Shown here piece by piece: positions 1-9,821 of a stretch of 18,231 nucleotides of DNA. The DNA comes from Larix sibirica. Lineage: Eukaryota > Streptophyta > Pinopsida > Pinales > Pinaceae. The stretch spans positions 108,647 to 126,877 of the forward strand of contig NWUY0300005817.1 of assembly GCA_004151065.3 (NCBI GenBank), in the 5' to 3' direction. Position numbers and translations under genes: made by a program. Numbering within the stretch: position 1 is the stretch's first letter; each line of letters begins with the position of its first letter. The notes beneath the pieces were generated by a model that did no database searches, was not told the origin of the DNA, and saw only the letters and a list, made by a program, of their open reading frames with translations.

Positions 1-141
1 CTATTGTAGCTCTACTATAACACATGAAGATAAGTTTGCCACATCTTCATTATTTTGGTGATAGCTATAGAGAGCATGACCCAAGGAGCGATTAACTACC
101 TCAATTTGTTGATGAAATGATTTAGGGTGAAAACGCGAAGT
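1..141 (-). pseudogene. Ty3/gypsy retrotransposon integrase remnant (partial)
   Basis: Read on the minus strand, this frame is open for 46 codons and ends in a TAG at bases 1-3. It contains FHP near 124-132 and EVVNRSLG at 79-102. This resembles the conserved end of the Ty3/gypsy integrase core, where plant elements typically have an HPQTDGQTE block followed by VVNR.LG. The HPQTDGQTE block is decayed here: the key residues after HP are replaced and there is about one extra residue. Downstream of the match, the WD.AL..AEFAYN block expected next is not recognisable, and the frame stops. Minus-strand sequence upstream (above about 150) does not match the rest of the integrase core, so this is a broken scrap cut by rearrangement or frameshift. 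In a live element the enzyme would insert retrotransposon cDNA into chromosomes. The match rests on one short motif, so it is moderately secure only. Confidence 0.5.
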
Positions 142-188
142 TGGGTAACACTTCCGTGAGAATCCAGCTCTCGAGAAGCATAGTGGTC

Positions 189-206
189 ATTATTCGGCCG
201 AATAAT
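189..206. repeat. perfect 18-bp palindrome
   Basis: The sequence ATTATTCGGCCGAATAAT is its own reverse complement over all 18 bases. It lies 12 bp from a second 18-bp inverted repeat at 219-236. Its role is unknown. It could be a transposon end, a dimeric protein site or chance. Confidence 0.9.
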
Positions 207-218
207 AGTTAATGGTGA

Positions 219-236
219 ACCGTTAAAATTAACGGT
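219..236. repeat. inverted repeat, 8-bp arms with 2-bp centre
   Basis: ACCGTTAA (219-226) and TTAACGGT (229-236) are perfect inverted arms around AA. The half site resembles the AACGG/CCGTT core bound by MYB-type proteins, but that is inference only. A weaker palindrome centred on ATGCAT follows at 255-260. Confidence 0.85.
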
Positions 237-300
237 GTCCTCGATATGCGTGCGATGCATAGCCAGATGGTAAATTCGGCCGGTGGTGCTATGTTTATTC

Positions 301-301
301 N
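301..301. other. assembly gap (single N)
   Basis: A single N lies here between sequences of different character: GC-richer, palindromic DNA to the left and AT-rich DNA to the right. It should be read as a gap of unknown size. Confidence 0.9.
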
Positions 302-1528
302 TTTAAAAGTTGAGATGTGAAGAATGAACTCAATAATTGGTTCCATGAAGTAGATATAATGAATCTAATGGACATGGTGTTAGACAAGTAATCAAACTAC
401 CATTGAAATATCTAGTATCTCTAGGTGTTAGACTTAAAATAGGTTGTATGTGCATGCTAGTTTTATTGATAAACATGTATAGTTTATGAATAGTATTACC
501 AAGTTGCATATGCTATATGTATAATGAATCGAATTTATACATGTTACTTAAATATTTATAATGATGATCGACATGTTACTTGCACTTCAAGTTTTTTTCT
601 TATAATTTATAATTTTTTGCAAGGGATTAGAGAATAATGTTCAAACATCACTAGACATGAAAAATACTCATAATTGTTTTTGGGGGGGGTTATTAGAATA
701 ATTTTAAATTCATACTTTTCTTTTGTGCCAGTATTTAATCACATAATTTGATATTGTTTTGGTTATTACCAAGTAGAGAGTACCTGTACATGAATGAACT
801 TATTGCTCGTGGTTTTAGGAGTTTGTTGGATAAGAGTTACATTAGCTCCTAGTGTGTGGCTAAGATATTCTCTCAAATAGTTATGATTGAAATAAGGTAG
901 AGTATCTATCTCTAGAAAAATCCTTCATGTATATATATGTACATGTACAATTACATTGTTTAATAGAACAATTAACACATTTTTTTATGTGACATCTCTC
1001 TTCTCTTAGTCTAATATAATAGAAGAAAGATGCCCCATTAGTATCAAAATCTACCTTGTTAAAACAAATTAATTTTTTCCAAATTGCGTATCTCTAGCAT
1101 GTCATTGTCTTAAGTGTTATTTGCTTCAACTTAGCCAAAGATTCCAAAATTTTCATCAAAATTGCCAATTTCCTTGTTACCTAGAAACTTGATCTCGTGA
1201 GTCTTTGTTACAGAAAAAGTCACCTATTCTGCCATTTCTATGTGTACAAATTAATCCATTACCTACTTGGGGTATTATGATTAATAATAATTGCTATTAT
1301 TTTAAGTAAAATGATATTTTTCTTTGACGTGGACATAAAAAAATTTACTTTACCCATAATCTTTTTGTTTCACGTGGCCATTAAAAAAGGGTTTTGCTTC
1401 TTAAGTTATCCCTTACCAAATGGAATGCATTATGGGTTGCTTCTGCAACATTCCATCATTTGAGAAATTGATAGATATGTTGTATGTGATATTAAATTTA
1501 AATGCATAGTCTTCATCCTTTCAAAAAT
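302..1528. other. AT-rich non-coding stretch
   Basis: No gene or RNA gene is recognised here. It holds homopolymer A and T runs, a run of eight G at about 681-688, a 12-bp palindrome TGTACATGTACA at 938-949, and the ACGT-core repeat pair listed separately at 1323-1388. Confidence 0.6.
1323..1388 (+). promoter_or_regulatory. two G-box/ABRE-like ACGT motifs in a 45-bp direct repeat
   Basis: TTTGACGTGGACAT (from 1323) and TTTCACGTGGCCAT (from 1368) begin two 21-bp units, each ending in an A-rich run, with three mismatches between them. The second contains CACGTGGC, the plant G-box/ABRE core bound by bZIP and bHLH factors. Paired ACGT elements are typical of abscisic-acid responsive promoters, but no clear TATA box or gene follows. 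The nearest frame downstream (1529-1873) is itself doubtful. Confidence 0.25.
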
Positions 1529-1873
1529 TAAATCGTAGAAGGTGAAATTGCAGTTGTGATGAAGACTGGTGTTCATGTAATTTTTGGATCAATGGTTAAG
1601 GTTTTTATACCATCTCAATTAAGACAGATTTTGAATTCATACCAGGAAAGTATCATATTTTTAAAAATAAACAGATTTCAAATTTGTAGCTTGCGCCAAG
1701 TGTTCCAAGCACTGGGGTCTTGCAAAGAAATTTTCTAGGACCTGTTTGATCCTGAGATTAGTTATGAGATGAAAACAATGAATCTAAAGACCAATACAGA
1801 GCATCTTCAGAAAAATCCTATTGAGTCTGATCTAGTTTTCAACAGAAGTTGGGCTCTCAAAATTTTAGCTTAA
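1529..1873 (+). pseudogene. possible decayed coding trace, unknown family
   Basis: One plus frame runs about 115 codons with a single internal stop (TAG, 1736-1738) before TAA at 1871-1873. The first part has a mildly hydrophobic stretch (HVIFGSMVKVFIPSQLRQIL, around 1568-1630). The second part is hydrophilic with an FDPEISYEMKT segment after the stop. Such a frame with only one stop is unusual in DNA this AT-rich, which is why it is listed. I recognise no domain, and the composition of the middle part (1640-1700) looks random. It may be chance, an exon, or a dead retroelement piece. Confidence 0.2.
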
Positions 1874-2386
1874 TTAGTTGGCCTTTATTAGGTATTATAA
1901 GAAAAAAAAATTGTTTACTTGCATGACTTAGGTATGGTAAGACATTGATTTAAAATTGTATTTATGAATTCCATGTCAATGTTTGGAAAGCTGGAAGAGT
2001 TTGGAAGAACTCTTGGCACTACATGACAAGGAATCAATACATTATTTACTCAAACCAAGGGGCCAACAGGACCCAACCACACTTGTTGAATTTCGCTTTA
2101 CTCAACTCTAACTTACCTCCACTTTATTCCAAGTGTTAAAACTTGGACCCTAATGCCACCTTTTAAACAAACATGACAACTCTAGAACCACTTGCAACTT
2201 GCATGTGACTTGAACTTATCAAAGTCTTGGATTTTAGAGAGTCGTTTTGATAAAAATAGGTGTGTTGTAACTACAAAGAAATGTGCATTGTCCTAATATA
2301 GGCTAGTTTTCTTGTTTGTTGCACTATAGTCCAATCAAGCTTGGTAATGTTGTTCATTTTTTACAATGCTTGATAATTCTTCATCG
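1874..2386. other. no recognised feature
   Basis: This is AT-rich sequence without a convincing frame on either strand. It separates the plus-strand trace before it from the minus-strand trace after it. Confidence 0.5.
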
Positions 2387-2803
2387 TTACTCACCAAAAC
2401 TATCAAATTTATCCTTGCATTTATTGAGAGGCCTTGAAAAAGTATCCAAGAATTCATTAGCCTTATGGATTTCAATGTATAGCTTAGTCCATTGCTTGGG
2501 GTCAATGACACTTGGTAAGCTTGGTATTTCAACATTTACATCCAAACATGTAGGTTGAATGTGTAGGTTGTTCCTTGGTCTTAACAATGTTAGCTAATTC
2601 TATACAAGCAAATAGATAACCTTCATTTAATTTATCTCAAGTTAGAGATGTACTTTATGGTGCTACCAAGGGATCTATTTGTTTTATAAGTTCTTGTCTT
2701 TTGAGACCACCATAGAGGTGTTGAAGATCAACTACAACTGCAAGTCCTTCTTGTGTTCCTTAATTTGAAGGCCCAAATTGTTTGCTAATGAGTCTTTCTC
2801 CAT
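2387..2803 (-). pseudogene. decayed protein-coding trace, unknown family
   Basis: Three minus-strand pieces line up in the right order. The first is frame 2732-2803, starting MEKDSLANN. The second is a frame through 2529-2744 with LAVVVDLQHLYGGLKRQ and, after two stops, EGYLFACIELANIVKTK. The third is 2387-2587 with DPKQWTKLYIEIHKANEFL. The pieces have protein-like amino-acid composition and overlap at their frame changes, as expected of a coding sequence broken by small indels. The last piece reaches a donor-like GTGAGT on the minus strand (2389-2394), so it could be an exon end at about 2395. I do not recognise the family. It could be a host pseudogene or a retroelement gag-like region. The plus-strand frame at 2316-2558 is its shadow. 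Confidence 0.35.
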
Positions 2804-2881
2804 TTGATTTCTGGTGTGGATTCAATTAGGATTAATCCATCGCATCCATGTAATCATATCATAATAATGATCTGATTAACA

Positions 2882-2952
2882 TATTCATGAAAATGATATA
2901 TACCATATCATATTAATTAGATAATTATCGTATTCATGAAAATAATATATAG
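2882..2952. repeat. short direct repeat, 49-bp period
   Basis: TATTCATGAAAATGATATATA (2882 on) recurs as TATTCATGAAAATAATATATA (2931 on) with one mismatch over 21 bp. It is a two-unit local duplication in very AT-rich sequence. Confidence 0.8.
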
Positions 2953-4480
2953 CATTGATTAATGTGTAAGAGACGATATGCTTACTTTGACAAAGAAGTC
3001 ATGAAAATGCATCCTAAAGAGAGAAGGTGTTACAACTCTAACTGAATGAAAATATCAAACTCCAAGTTGTTAGTCATCTTTGTAATGCCAGTTTTTCATA
3101 ATTTATGCTTCTATTCATGTATATTTGCATCTATCTAAAGATGGAACAAAGTCTGCAACCAAAAATGTAAAAACATTTATGAACAAGCATGCAACCGACA
3201 ACATATAAATCTGATCGATTCAACAAAACAACTCATGAAAAAAGTAAGTTGTCGATGACCAAAGTAGACCTTAGAGAAAATAGGGTACTTCTCTTTTTGC
3301 TAGTAAAGGATATGAAACGATAATCTATGCAACAAAAACTCTTCTTCTATAGTGACCTCTCTAGTATTTGTTATTGGTATTTCTTCTTCTACTAAATGAA
3401 TTGTATCCTTTGTTGCTAGCATAGATTCTTTTATTAACTATTAAGATATAATTACTACTATAGATGATATAACATAACATACATCTACAGGGTATCTTAA
3501 CAACTTTGATTTATATGTACGCCACTCTTTGTTTTATTAAACAAAATATAGTTCATTCATTTTACCACATGATATACTTCAACTTAGTATCACCTTGGTA
3601 CCAAGCCATTAATAGAATCATTTTCCTTAAATGCAAGAGCTAGAGAAGTGCCATAATTGGTGGGCTTCGTGATTTGGGTAATAGAACTTGGAAAAACAAG
3701 CTTTGTGAATGAGAGAGGAAAACACACATACAACATAGGTGCACGCAACAGATTTAGTGACTTGAACATAGTAGGTTGCAAAAGCAAGTGAGAAACTTGT
3801 CAACATAGTGTAGATTGGGGTGTTGGGAGGTTTGTTTGTGATCCTCCCCACCTCAAGTCCAAATCTACCTCAATACATTTGTTGTTGTATTTTTTCGATA
3901 CCATGATTCTCTTCGAGAATAGCTGGTGTCAACTTCTTCAATGAAAAAAAAAGTAGGTGCAAAACTAGCTATAATATGGTAAGCATAGGCAAAGGTAGCA
4001 ATAACTGCCACTATCTTGGATACCACAAGATGCCATAGGTCAAGTGAATATGCAATTCTTCTATGACATATATATTTTGAGTTTCAACCGCCAATATCTT
4101 GCTCAGATAAATTAATATGGATTTCATAGTTCTTAGATCAATTGATATAAATTAAGATGGACGTGACAACAATCAAAAGTAGGTTGTACGTGGATGTTTA
4201 TGGTTTTTTTTTAATTTTGTATTTTCAAATGATTTTTCATGTCTAATAAATACAAAACATATTCCAGACACACTAGGGGAAATTATGTCCCATAAATCAA
4301 ACTGTTCAACCTCACATTTAACTTAACCATGCAAAAAGTAAACTATGAGGATAGATTTAACATAAACTCCAAAATTTTCAATACTACATCATATGAATCC
4401 AATCCCAACAAAAAAATGATGACTATCTGATCATAAATTTAAAGAAGTCTAGATACATGGGCCACCATAAATTTGTATAA
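2953..4480. other. non-coding stretch without recognised gene
   Basis: No supported coding region is seen. There is an imperfect inverted repeat: AATCTATGC plus AACAAA at about 3320 faces TTTGTTGC and GCATAGATT at about 3410-3427, with a 4-bp bulge and a loop of about 80 bp. A CTTGGTACCAAG 12-bp palindrome lies near 3594. Minus-strand frames at 3590-3851 have no recognisable domain. Confidence 0.5.
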
Positions 4481-4684
4481 ACCTCCTGGAGTACCTACAT
4501 ACCTTAACAAACTCTTATATAAATATGAAACCCAAACTCATCCAAATCCCAAATACTCCATGCAAATGTTTTGGAACTCGTAATTTTTACTCAATGGCAT
4601 GCCCATCTCCATTTTATAGTATGCCACTACCTACAAACACCACAACATAATTTTATCAATAAAAAATGCTTCATGTCCATAAAA
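4481..4684 (+). repeat. promoter-like dispersed repeat, copy 1 (cut by gap)
   Basis: This matches 9681-9907 in the same orientation, starting at ACCTCCTGGAGTAC. Both copies carry a TATAAATA box (here 4518-4525), a C-rich leader (CATCCAAATCCCAAATACTC), and the block TACTCAATGGCATGCCCATC. Copy 1 lacks 32 bp found in copy 2 and has scattered substitutions and small indels. It runs up to the N at 4685, so it may have been cut by a contig end. A TATA box followed by a leader and an ATG in one unit suggests a duplicated promoter and 5' leader rather than a random repeat. Confidence 0.85.
4594..4650 (+). CDS. micro-ORF of promoter-like repeat, copy 1 (18 aa)
   Basis: ATG at 4594 opens 18 codons to TAA at 4648-4650. 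The first 15 residues match those of copy 2 except residue 7, which is Phe here and Gly in copy 2 (MACPSP then F/G then YSMPLPTN). A one-base length difference after residue 15 changes the end of the frame. The ATG lies about 70 bp downstream of the TATA box. It could be the first codons of a gene whose remainder is missing, an upstream ORF, or chance conservation from a recent duplication. No known family is recognised. Confidence 0.2.
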   Translation: MACPSPFYSMPLPTNTTT

Positions 4685-4685
4685 N
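4685..4685. other. assembly gap (single N)
   Basis: A single N lies right at the end of the similarity between the two promoter-like repeat copies. This suggests that the contig stopped inside or at the edge of a repeat. Confidence 0.9.
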
Positions 4686-4719
4686 ACTAGAGCCAATGTG
4701 AAGAAACATGCCTTCCTTG

Positions 4720-4742
4720 TCAAGGCGACCCGATTGCCTTGA
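4720..4742. repeat. hairpin, 7-bp stem
   Basis: TCAAGGC (4720-4726) and GCCTTGA (4736-4742) form a perfect stem with a 9-base loop, in a small GC-richer patch. No terminator, tRNA or riboswitch pattern goes with it. Confidence 0.6.
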
Positions 4743-6060
4743 ACCCTCGTAGCGAGATGGTTGTGATTCCCTTCATCTAAAATGGATGCAATCTCCTTCA
4801 TTTATATTGGTGTGATTTACCTTCACCTTGAACAAATCAATCTAGCTTCTTTCTTAAGATTACAATTTGTGTTCATTCAAAATGCATTGATCTCCTTGTT
4901 TGTGCACTCAATCAAGATCAATATTAAAACAAAAGGGTACAATCAATCATTCACCTCAACAATTGGGATTTTATCTTAATGGTGGTGAGTTCCCTTACTC
5001 CAAATATTGCCAACTCATGACCAAGTCTTGCTCCTTCTAGAATGAAGGATAACGCTCCTAATAAAATAAGCACACAACCTCAATCCAATGAAGAGCTTGA
5101 ATTTGGAAAAAGAACATTTATGTACCTTAGCCAATTTTATTTTCTTGTGATATTTGTTCATACCACTAACCCTAGAATGAATAGGGTTGGGTGGAAACAA
5201 TGAGTTGAATGAATATTATATGTCTAAAAAGAAAGGGAACATTGTTAGGATCAGAACTTTTAGCTAGATGCTCTATTTGGGTATTCATTAGCTCGTCGGA
5301 AAGAACATTAGTAGAATGAGTTCAATCACTGACCGATGGATGTAACCTCATCAAAAAGTGCATGGGAAGGTCCTGGAAAATGCATCAAAAGATCATAATA
5401 AAAAAACTACCATTATTGAGACCATTTTGACATGGAAGAAAACCAACCTTGAAAAATAAAAACAAATAACATCATCATGTAAGAATAACTAATACCTAGA
5501 AACAGGAAATGTCATTGGAATGTAAGAAATAACATTTGTGTATTTTATACTTGTTGCACATTTAAACGTCACATGAAATAATGTAGATATATTTGAAGTA
5601 AAAATATGGATTAAAATTTAATAGTTTAAGGGATTTGTAAGAAGTATTAGGTTGTGTATTTCCCAAATTGTTTGGATTAATGTCAGTTTTTTTACACTTG
5701 GATTTGATTTTTTGTTTGATTAAAATAAAATTCCATTTCATAGTTATGATAAACAATTTTTGTTTTTAAGTAATGATGTTTGAAGGGAATGTCAATAATT
5801 TCAATTTCAATGTGTATAAGTTAGAATAGCTCTTATTTGATGCCTATGAGAAAGATCCTGTGGTAGTTCCTATGGCATCATCTCTACCATTGTTTTTATA
5901 CAAACTTATGTAGTCATTACCACATTCTCCACTATTATGAAACGACATCATTGAAATGCATCTAAATATGAAACTACCAAAATAAACATTGTGCATGTGT
6001 AACAAACATGTGCATAATGACACCCTGAAAAAACAATTGCATGCATTGATTGGAAATCAC
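4743..6060. other. AT-rich stretch without recognised gene
   Basis: No coding region is supported. It contains the first copy of a 32-bp repeat (5038-5069) and a small inverted repeat AACCCTA/TAGGGTT at 5168-5188. The minus frame 5015-5200 has no recognisable domain, although it may be the tail of an old LINE, because the 32-bp repeat it contains also sits just beyond the LINE remnant at 6120-6740. Confidence 0.5.
5038..5069. repeat. 32-bp dispersed direct repeat, copy 1
   Basis: The sequence starting TAGAATGAAGGATAACGCTC recurs at 6061-6092 with one mismatch. The flanks are not similar. A 31 of 32 match is far beyond chance. Confidence 0.85.
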
Positions 6061-6092
6061 TAGAATGAAGGATAACGCTCCAAATAAAATAA
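6061..6092. repeat. 32-bp dispersed direct repeat, copy 2
   Basis: This is the second copy of the unit at 5038-5069, 1023 bp away and in the same orientation. It lies just past the 3' side of the minus-strand LINE remnant, so both copies may derive from LINE tails or from a duplication around a 1-kb insertion. Confidence 0.85.
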
Positions 6093-6119
6093 TACTTACA
6101 TTTCTGTCAATTTAAAGAA

Positions 6120-6740
6120 AGACAACATATTAGTAGTTTATAGAGAAGATAATCCAAATTGTCCATAGGAATGAAAGAGACATTAATTTGACCACTGATA
6201 AAATAGGTTGAAGAAGTAACATAAACAAATCAAGGTTGCTAAAAAGAAATAACCTCTAGTGAAGTGGATAGAAAATTAGAGAAGAAAAATGATTAAAAAA
6301 AATCCTTACACAAGGACCTCACAAAGAAATGATCCCAAAATATATGCTCAATATCTCCTTGTTTGCAATAGTGCGAGCAAACGTCCATCAAGGAGGCATG
6401 CCTTAGCTCACCTATGTATGCTTGTTATCTACTGATGAATAATGAGTGAAGACATAACTCTCATCTTTGAAACACATCAAGGGATACATATGGCATCAAT
6501 TCATGTTTTATAATGAATTCTAGATGGTCTATTGACTCATACAACAATGAAAAGTTAGCAAATTTCAAGTTTGGGTAGCATAATGGCACCATTTATTCTA
6601 ACAGAAGTCTATTCCTGGCATTAACACCAATAATTCCTAAATTTGGGCACTTTTGTGGACTAGATCAATAGGGAGAAGCATTTATTCTTGACTTTTGGGC
6701 ACTTTTCAAGATATAACCAGGCCTTGATAATTGAATTTGT
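6120..6740 (-). mobile_element. LINE (non-LTR retrotransposon) remnant, zf-RVT region, element 1
   Basis: Minus-strand translation resembles the C-terminal part of a plant LINE ORF2. From 6658 down to about 6290 one frame runs about 123 codons with three stops. It contains CSHYCKQGDIEHIFWDHFF (Cys at 6377-6379 and 6365-6367, His at 6344-6346, Trp at 6335-6337). This matches the zf-RVT pattern C..C....E.I.HIFW.C, except that the last Cys is His. Upstream in another frame, near 6718, comes SIIKAWLYLEKC, typical of the region before this zinc finger. Downstream, at 6154-6165, is FLWTIW, matching the W.iW motif that follows it. Stops and frameshifts show it is dead. The reverse transcriptase core and endonuclease are not recognisable, so it is either 5' truncated or too decayed upstream. 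Confidence 0.65.
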
Positions 6741-9600
6741 GGTTAAAAAGGAAATTCTCAATCATCAAACAAAAGAGAGATAAAATATGGGCACTCAAAT
6801 GGAATTAAAGAGTGGAAAAAAAATCACAACAACAATAAGCAACCACCAAAAGGAGCAACAACATCGTAAAATCCCATGTTCATACTAAGGAACCAAACAC
6901 CAGTACCATTAATTGTGGGCAATGAAAAGGCATAAACAACCCTAAAAAATTCATGGTTGGAGCTTACAACAACATTCTAGAAACTTATACCATTCTTTTC
7001 ATCCGTGGACATAAGTGCTTCCAAATGTAATTCTATAGTAATCCTGCCAAACAACTAGGATATCACATCTATCCAAGAGGTGAGAATAAATCAAACCCAT
7101 AGTACTTTGGGAACTTTGACAGCCCCAAATTGTACAAAATTGAACAAAAAATATCACAGTTCCAACACTCTTTTCAAGAGTGCATTCAGCTTTAAACTCA
7201 CATGAATGCCTACTTAGTTTCCAAATTGTTTACATCAAACATACAATGCCCACAAAAATTGCGTAGACATGGTTTCATTATTAAAGTGATTCACTGATTG
7301 AGAATATCTAGCATTTACAGATAACATAAAACATGGGGGAAAAACAACTTTGTTGGGGAAAGACACACCTACTTGCCCCTTTGTTCATCAAGAAAACTAA
7401 ATTTTGCAAATTGAAGTTATCTTGCTTGAAAACAATCCTAGTATCAAAAGGCATACTCTTTGCTTTATAGATTTGAAATTTGAATTGACAAGAAACTCCA
7501 CACATGGTTTCGATGAAACAATCATAATCCCACTCAATCTAAGAATGAGAATAAATTATGATCATTAATGAGGATGTTGTTAGTTTTTTAGCTACGTAGA
7601 AAGTGTTTACACCACGTTTGGGGGTGCTCCATGAGATTTGGGGTACATGATGTATTTTCATCCCCTTGATGGTTTGAGATGGATTTATTTTTTCTAAAAT
7701 GTATGTTATGAGTAGTGGGATTATCTATCCTAACATTTAGACTTAAAAAAAATAATTCATGACATGCAAACATGAAGGCAATGTTTAAATCCTTCTAAAC
7801 TTGAAAGTAAGCTTCCATGGTCATACCATCCATAAGCTAGCCAAGAAAAGACATTCTATGCATATGGAAGCCATAGGGGAGGATGAACACAACAAGAAAC
7901 AAGTTAACAATTATGTTTATGGATTCCATTGTTTCTAGGTCCATGTGGATAGAATATATGCATATATTCATCTCCCCACAAAAACAAAAAAATAACAAAT
8001 CTAAGTACACTCTATGAATTATGGGTGCATATCAACATACAAACAATGATCTTTTGGAACATCTAAGCATTAAAACAACATTCTTCCTAATGTTGGGAAT
8101 TTTTTGAGCATGGTGGGAGGTGATATGCTATTGCAGCATCCCTGAAATGAGGTATCTTGTGTGCTAAGGGAACCACTATTGAAATGAGGATTCTAGACGA
8201 TGGTGTACTGTAGCAGTTCGAAGGTATTGAAAGTTTTGCAACTATATCATACATCCATACAGTACATTGAAGTATCCAACCTTCAAGGGGTTTTTCCTTA
8301 ATAAAACCCTCATATTAGATGCTTAATATCATCCAACAATAGCACACAAACAAATTATACAACTATCCAAAGAAAAATTCCTATCTTGGCCAAACATAGC
8401 ACCACAAAGGCATGTATATGGATCCAAAACTTTTGGGCTTTCTTTTTAGGTAAACACTTATATAATACCATAATATCAGATTTAAATATGATACAATCGT
8501 CATATCTTCTTATAATTTGCAATAAACCCAAATTATGTATAGGGAATGTTTTCCCATGGAAACAAATTCTCTAGGAATCAAGAGAACCACTCTGACCACT
8601 AGAATGGAACAATATGAGAAAACATGAAAATAATCCATTTAGCAAACCTCTATATTTTATAGCTTCAAATACAACACACCAATCAAGATAAAAAAGTATG
8701 GCATATATGGATTTCAGTATCCTTTAAATGAATATTTTCCTTATTATATAACCTAATGCTGCTCCTATTTTTCCATTTTCTTTTCGTATCACTTTGTTTA
8801 CTGAATGGGACAATATTATGTCTATTTGTGTAATACAATAGCATCCATAGAAATGAGAAGGTCTACTTTCCATTGTAGCCTTATCCTCTAGATTTGTTAA
8901 TGGATTCATTAGACTATCTAGACAATCCTCATTTGAACAAGATAAATATTATCCCAAACAATTGTCTATGGACAGTTCCATAAATCTTGCATAGAGAACC
9001 CCGCATGAAAAAAATTTGAACATTTGGTTAATATTGGTCTCCTTTAATTTACTTTTAAGGATAAACTAAGCTTAGAAAATCTCACTGATTATTGCAAAGT
9101 ATAAGTATGAGTTTGGCCTTTAGAAGATTCCAAAATTTTCCAAGAGAGTTTGAACAATGATAACAACAATCCTTCAAGCATTGATAAAGGCAATGTGTGT
9201 GGTCTCTCATATTGATATTTATTTGCAAGACATGTTTTCCATTGGTTTTTTTTTGGTATGAAATCATGGCATGCAAAATTCTTATTGTTATGGTTAGCAT
9301 TAAACTATTATGACTACATAAAAGATTATAGTAATAATAATTTAATCAAACCTTAAGCAGCTAGTAGCATTTTAGGTTAGGAACACAATTAACTAACATG
9401 GAATTCTAAAACAACAATTCAGTTCCATAATGGTGGTTTCTAGATTCTTGGGTCAAAAACTGTCCCAATATTCAACAAATAAAAGCTAATGTTTTCTTAG
9501 TCAACATGAAACAAGTGAAGTCTGAAAGACACAAATAAATGTTGAATTATATCAAATCCTTTAGTCTTAAGCCAAATCACATGACACATAGACACATGAG
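6741..9600. other. long AT-rich stretch without recognised gene
   Basis: No domain was recognised on either strand. Since LINE element 1 is on the minus strand, its reverse transcriptase should lie here. Some minus frames are fairly open (for example about 6850-7090 with two stops, and 7308-7505), but no YADD or QGDPLSP motif was found. Frames at 7588-7773, 8386-8574, 8724-8909 and 9082-9300 show nothing recognisable. A TTTGGGCACTTTT direct repeat pair near 6643 and 6694 lies just before this stretch. Confidence 0.45.
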
Positions 9601-9618
9601 TCCAACATTGGACAAATT

Positions 9619-9682
9619 GACCCCTGAAACATGAGATGGGGAAACATGGCACATAGACCCCTGAAACGTGACGAGGGGAGAC
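9619..9682. repeat. 37-bp imperfect tandem duplication upstream of TATA box
   Basis: GACCCCTGAAACATGAGATG (9619 on) recurs 37 bp later as GACCCCTGAAACGTGACGAG (9656 on). The second unit has gained an ACGTG core. The pair ends about 30 bp before the TATA box at 9714, directly upstream of the promoter-like repeat copy 2, and is absent before copy 1. Confidence 0.7.
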
Positions 9683-9713
9683 CTCCTGGAGTACATCCCT
9701 GAACAAACTATTC

Positions 9714-9721
9714 TATAAATA
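9714..9721 (+). promoter_or_regulatory. TATA box candidate in promoter-like repeat copy 2
   Basis: TATAAATA is preceded by C+G-containing sequence and followed by an A/C-rich leader of plant 5' UTR type. An ATG lies 108 bp further on. The equivalent box in copy 1 is at 4518-4525. It is conserved in both copies, which supports a promoter reading, but there is no transcript evidence. Confidence 0.4.
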
Positions 9722-9821
9722 TTAAACCCAACCTCATCCAAATCCCAAATACTCCATGCAATTAAAACAAAATTTCAATTGAGATCCATGCAAATGTTTT
9801 GGGACTCGTAATTTTTACTCA

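Larger units (their letters stand above)
96..299 (-). other. open frame of 67 codons, unknown, partial
   Basis: On the minus strand a frame is open from the gap at 301 down to a TAG at 96-98. It overlaps the integrase remnant in another frame. It spans both 18-bp palindromes and is richer in G+C and CpG than the rest of the window. The translation has no low-complexity bias and includes DTVNFNGSPLTI and IRPNNDHYASRELDSHG. I recognise no family. The length is not remarkable by itself, so this may be a chance frame in GC-richer DNA. Confidence 0.15.

Noticed and set aside
681-688. A run of eight G as a G-quadruplex or polypurine tract
   Set aside because: It is a single run without partner G-runs and no LTR start follows.
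3590-3787. Minus frame with TNYGTSLALAFKENDSINGL resembling a copia gag start
   Set aside because: Only a few residues match the gag pattern and the conserved Trp is missing. Too weak to call.
3815-3835. A polypurine tract followed by TGTTGGGAGG (like the start of a copia LTR)
   Set aside because: The motif is short, no second LTR copy is seen in the window, and no convincing copia RT/RNase H precedes it.
4745-4770. A TAGCGAGATGG / GGTTGTGATTCC pair resembling tRNA A and B boxes
   Set aside because: The boxes overlap rather than being about 30 bp or more apart, and no cloverleaf can be drawn.
9497-9706. A 69-codon minus frame upstream of promoter-like copy 2
   Set aside because: It runs antisense through the 37-bp tandem duplication. 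Its repetitive translation is a by-product of that repeat.
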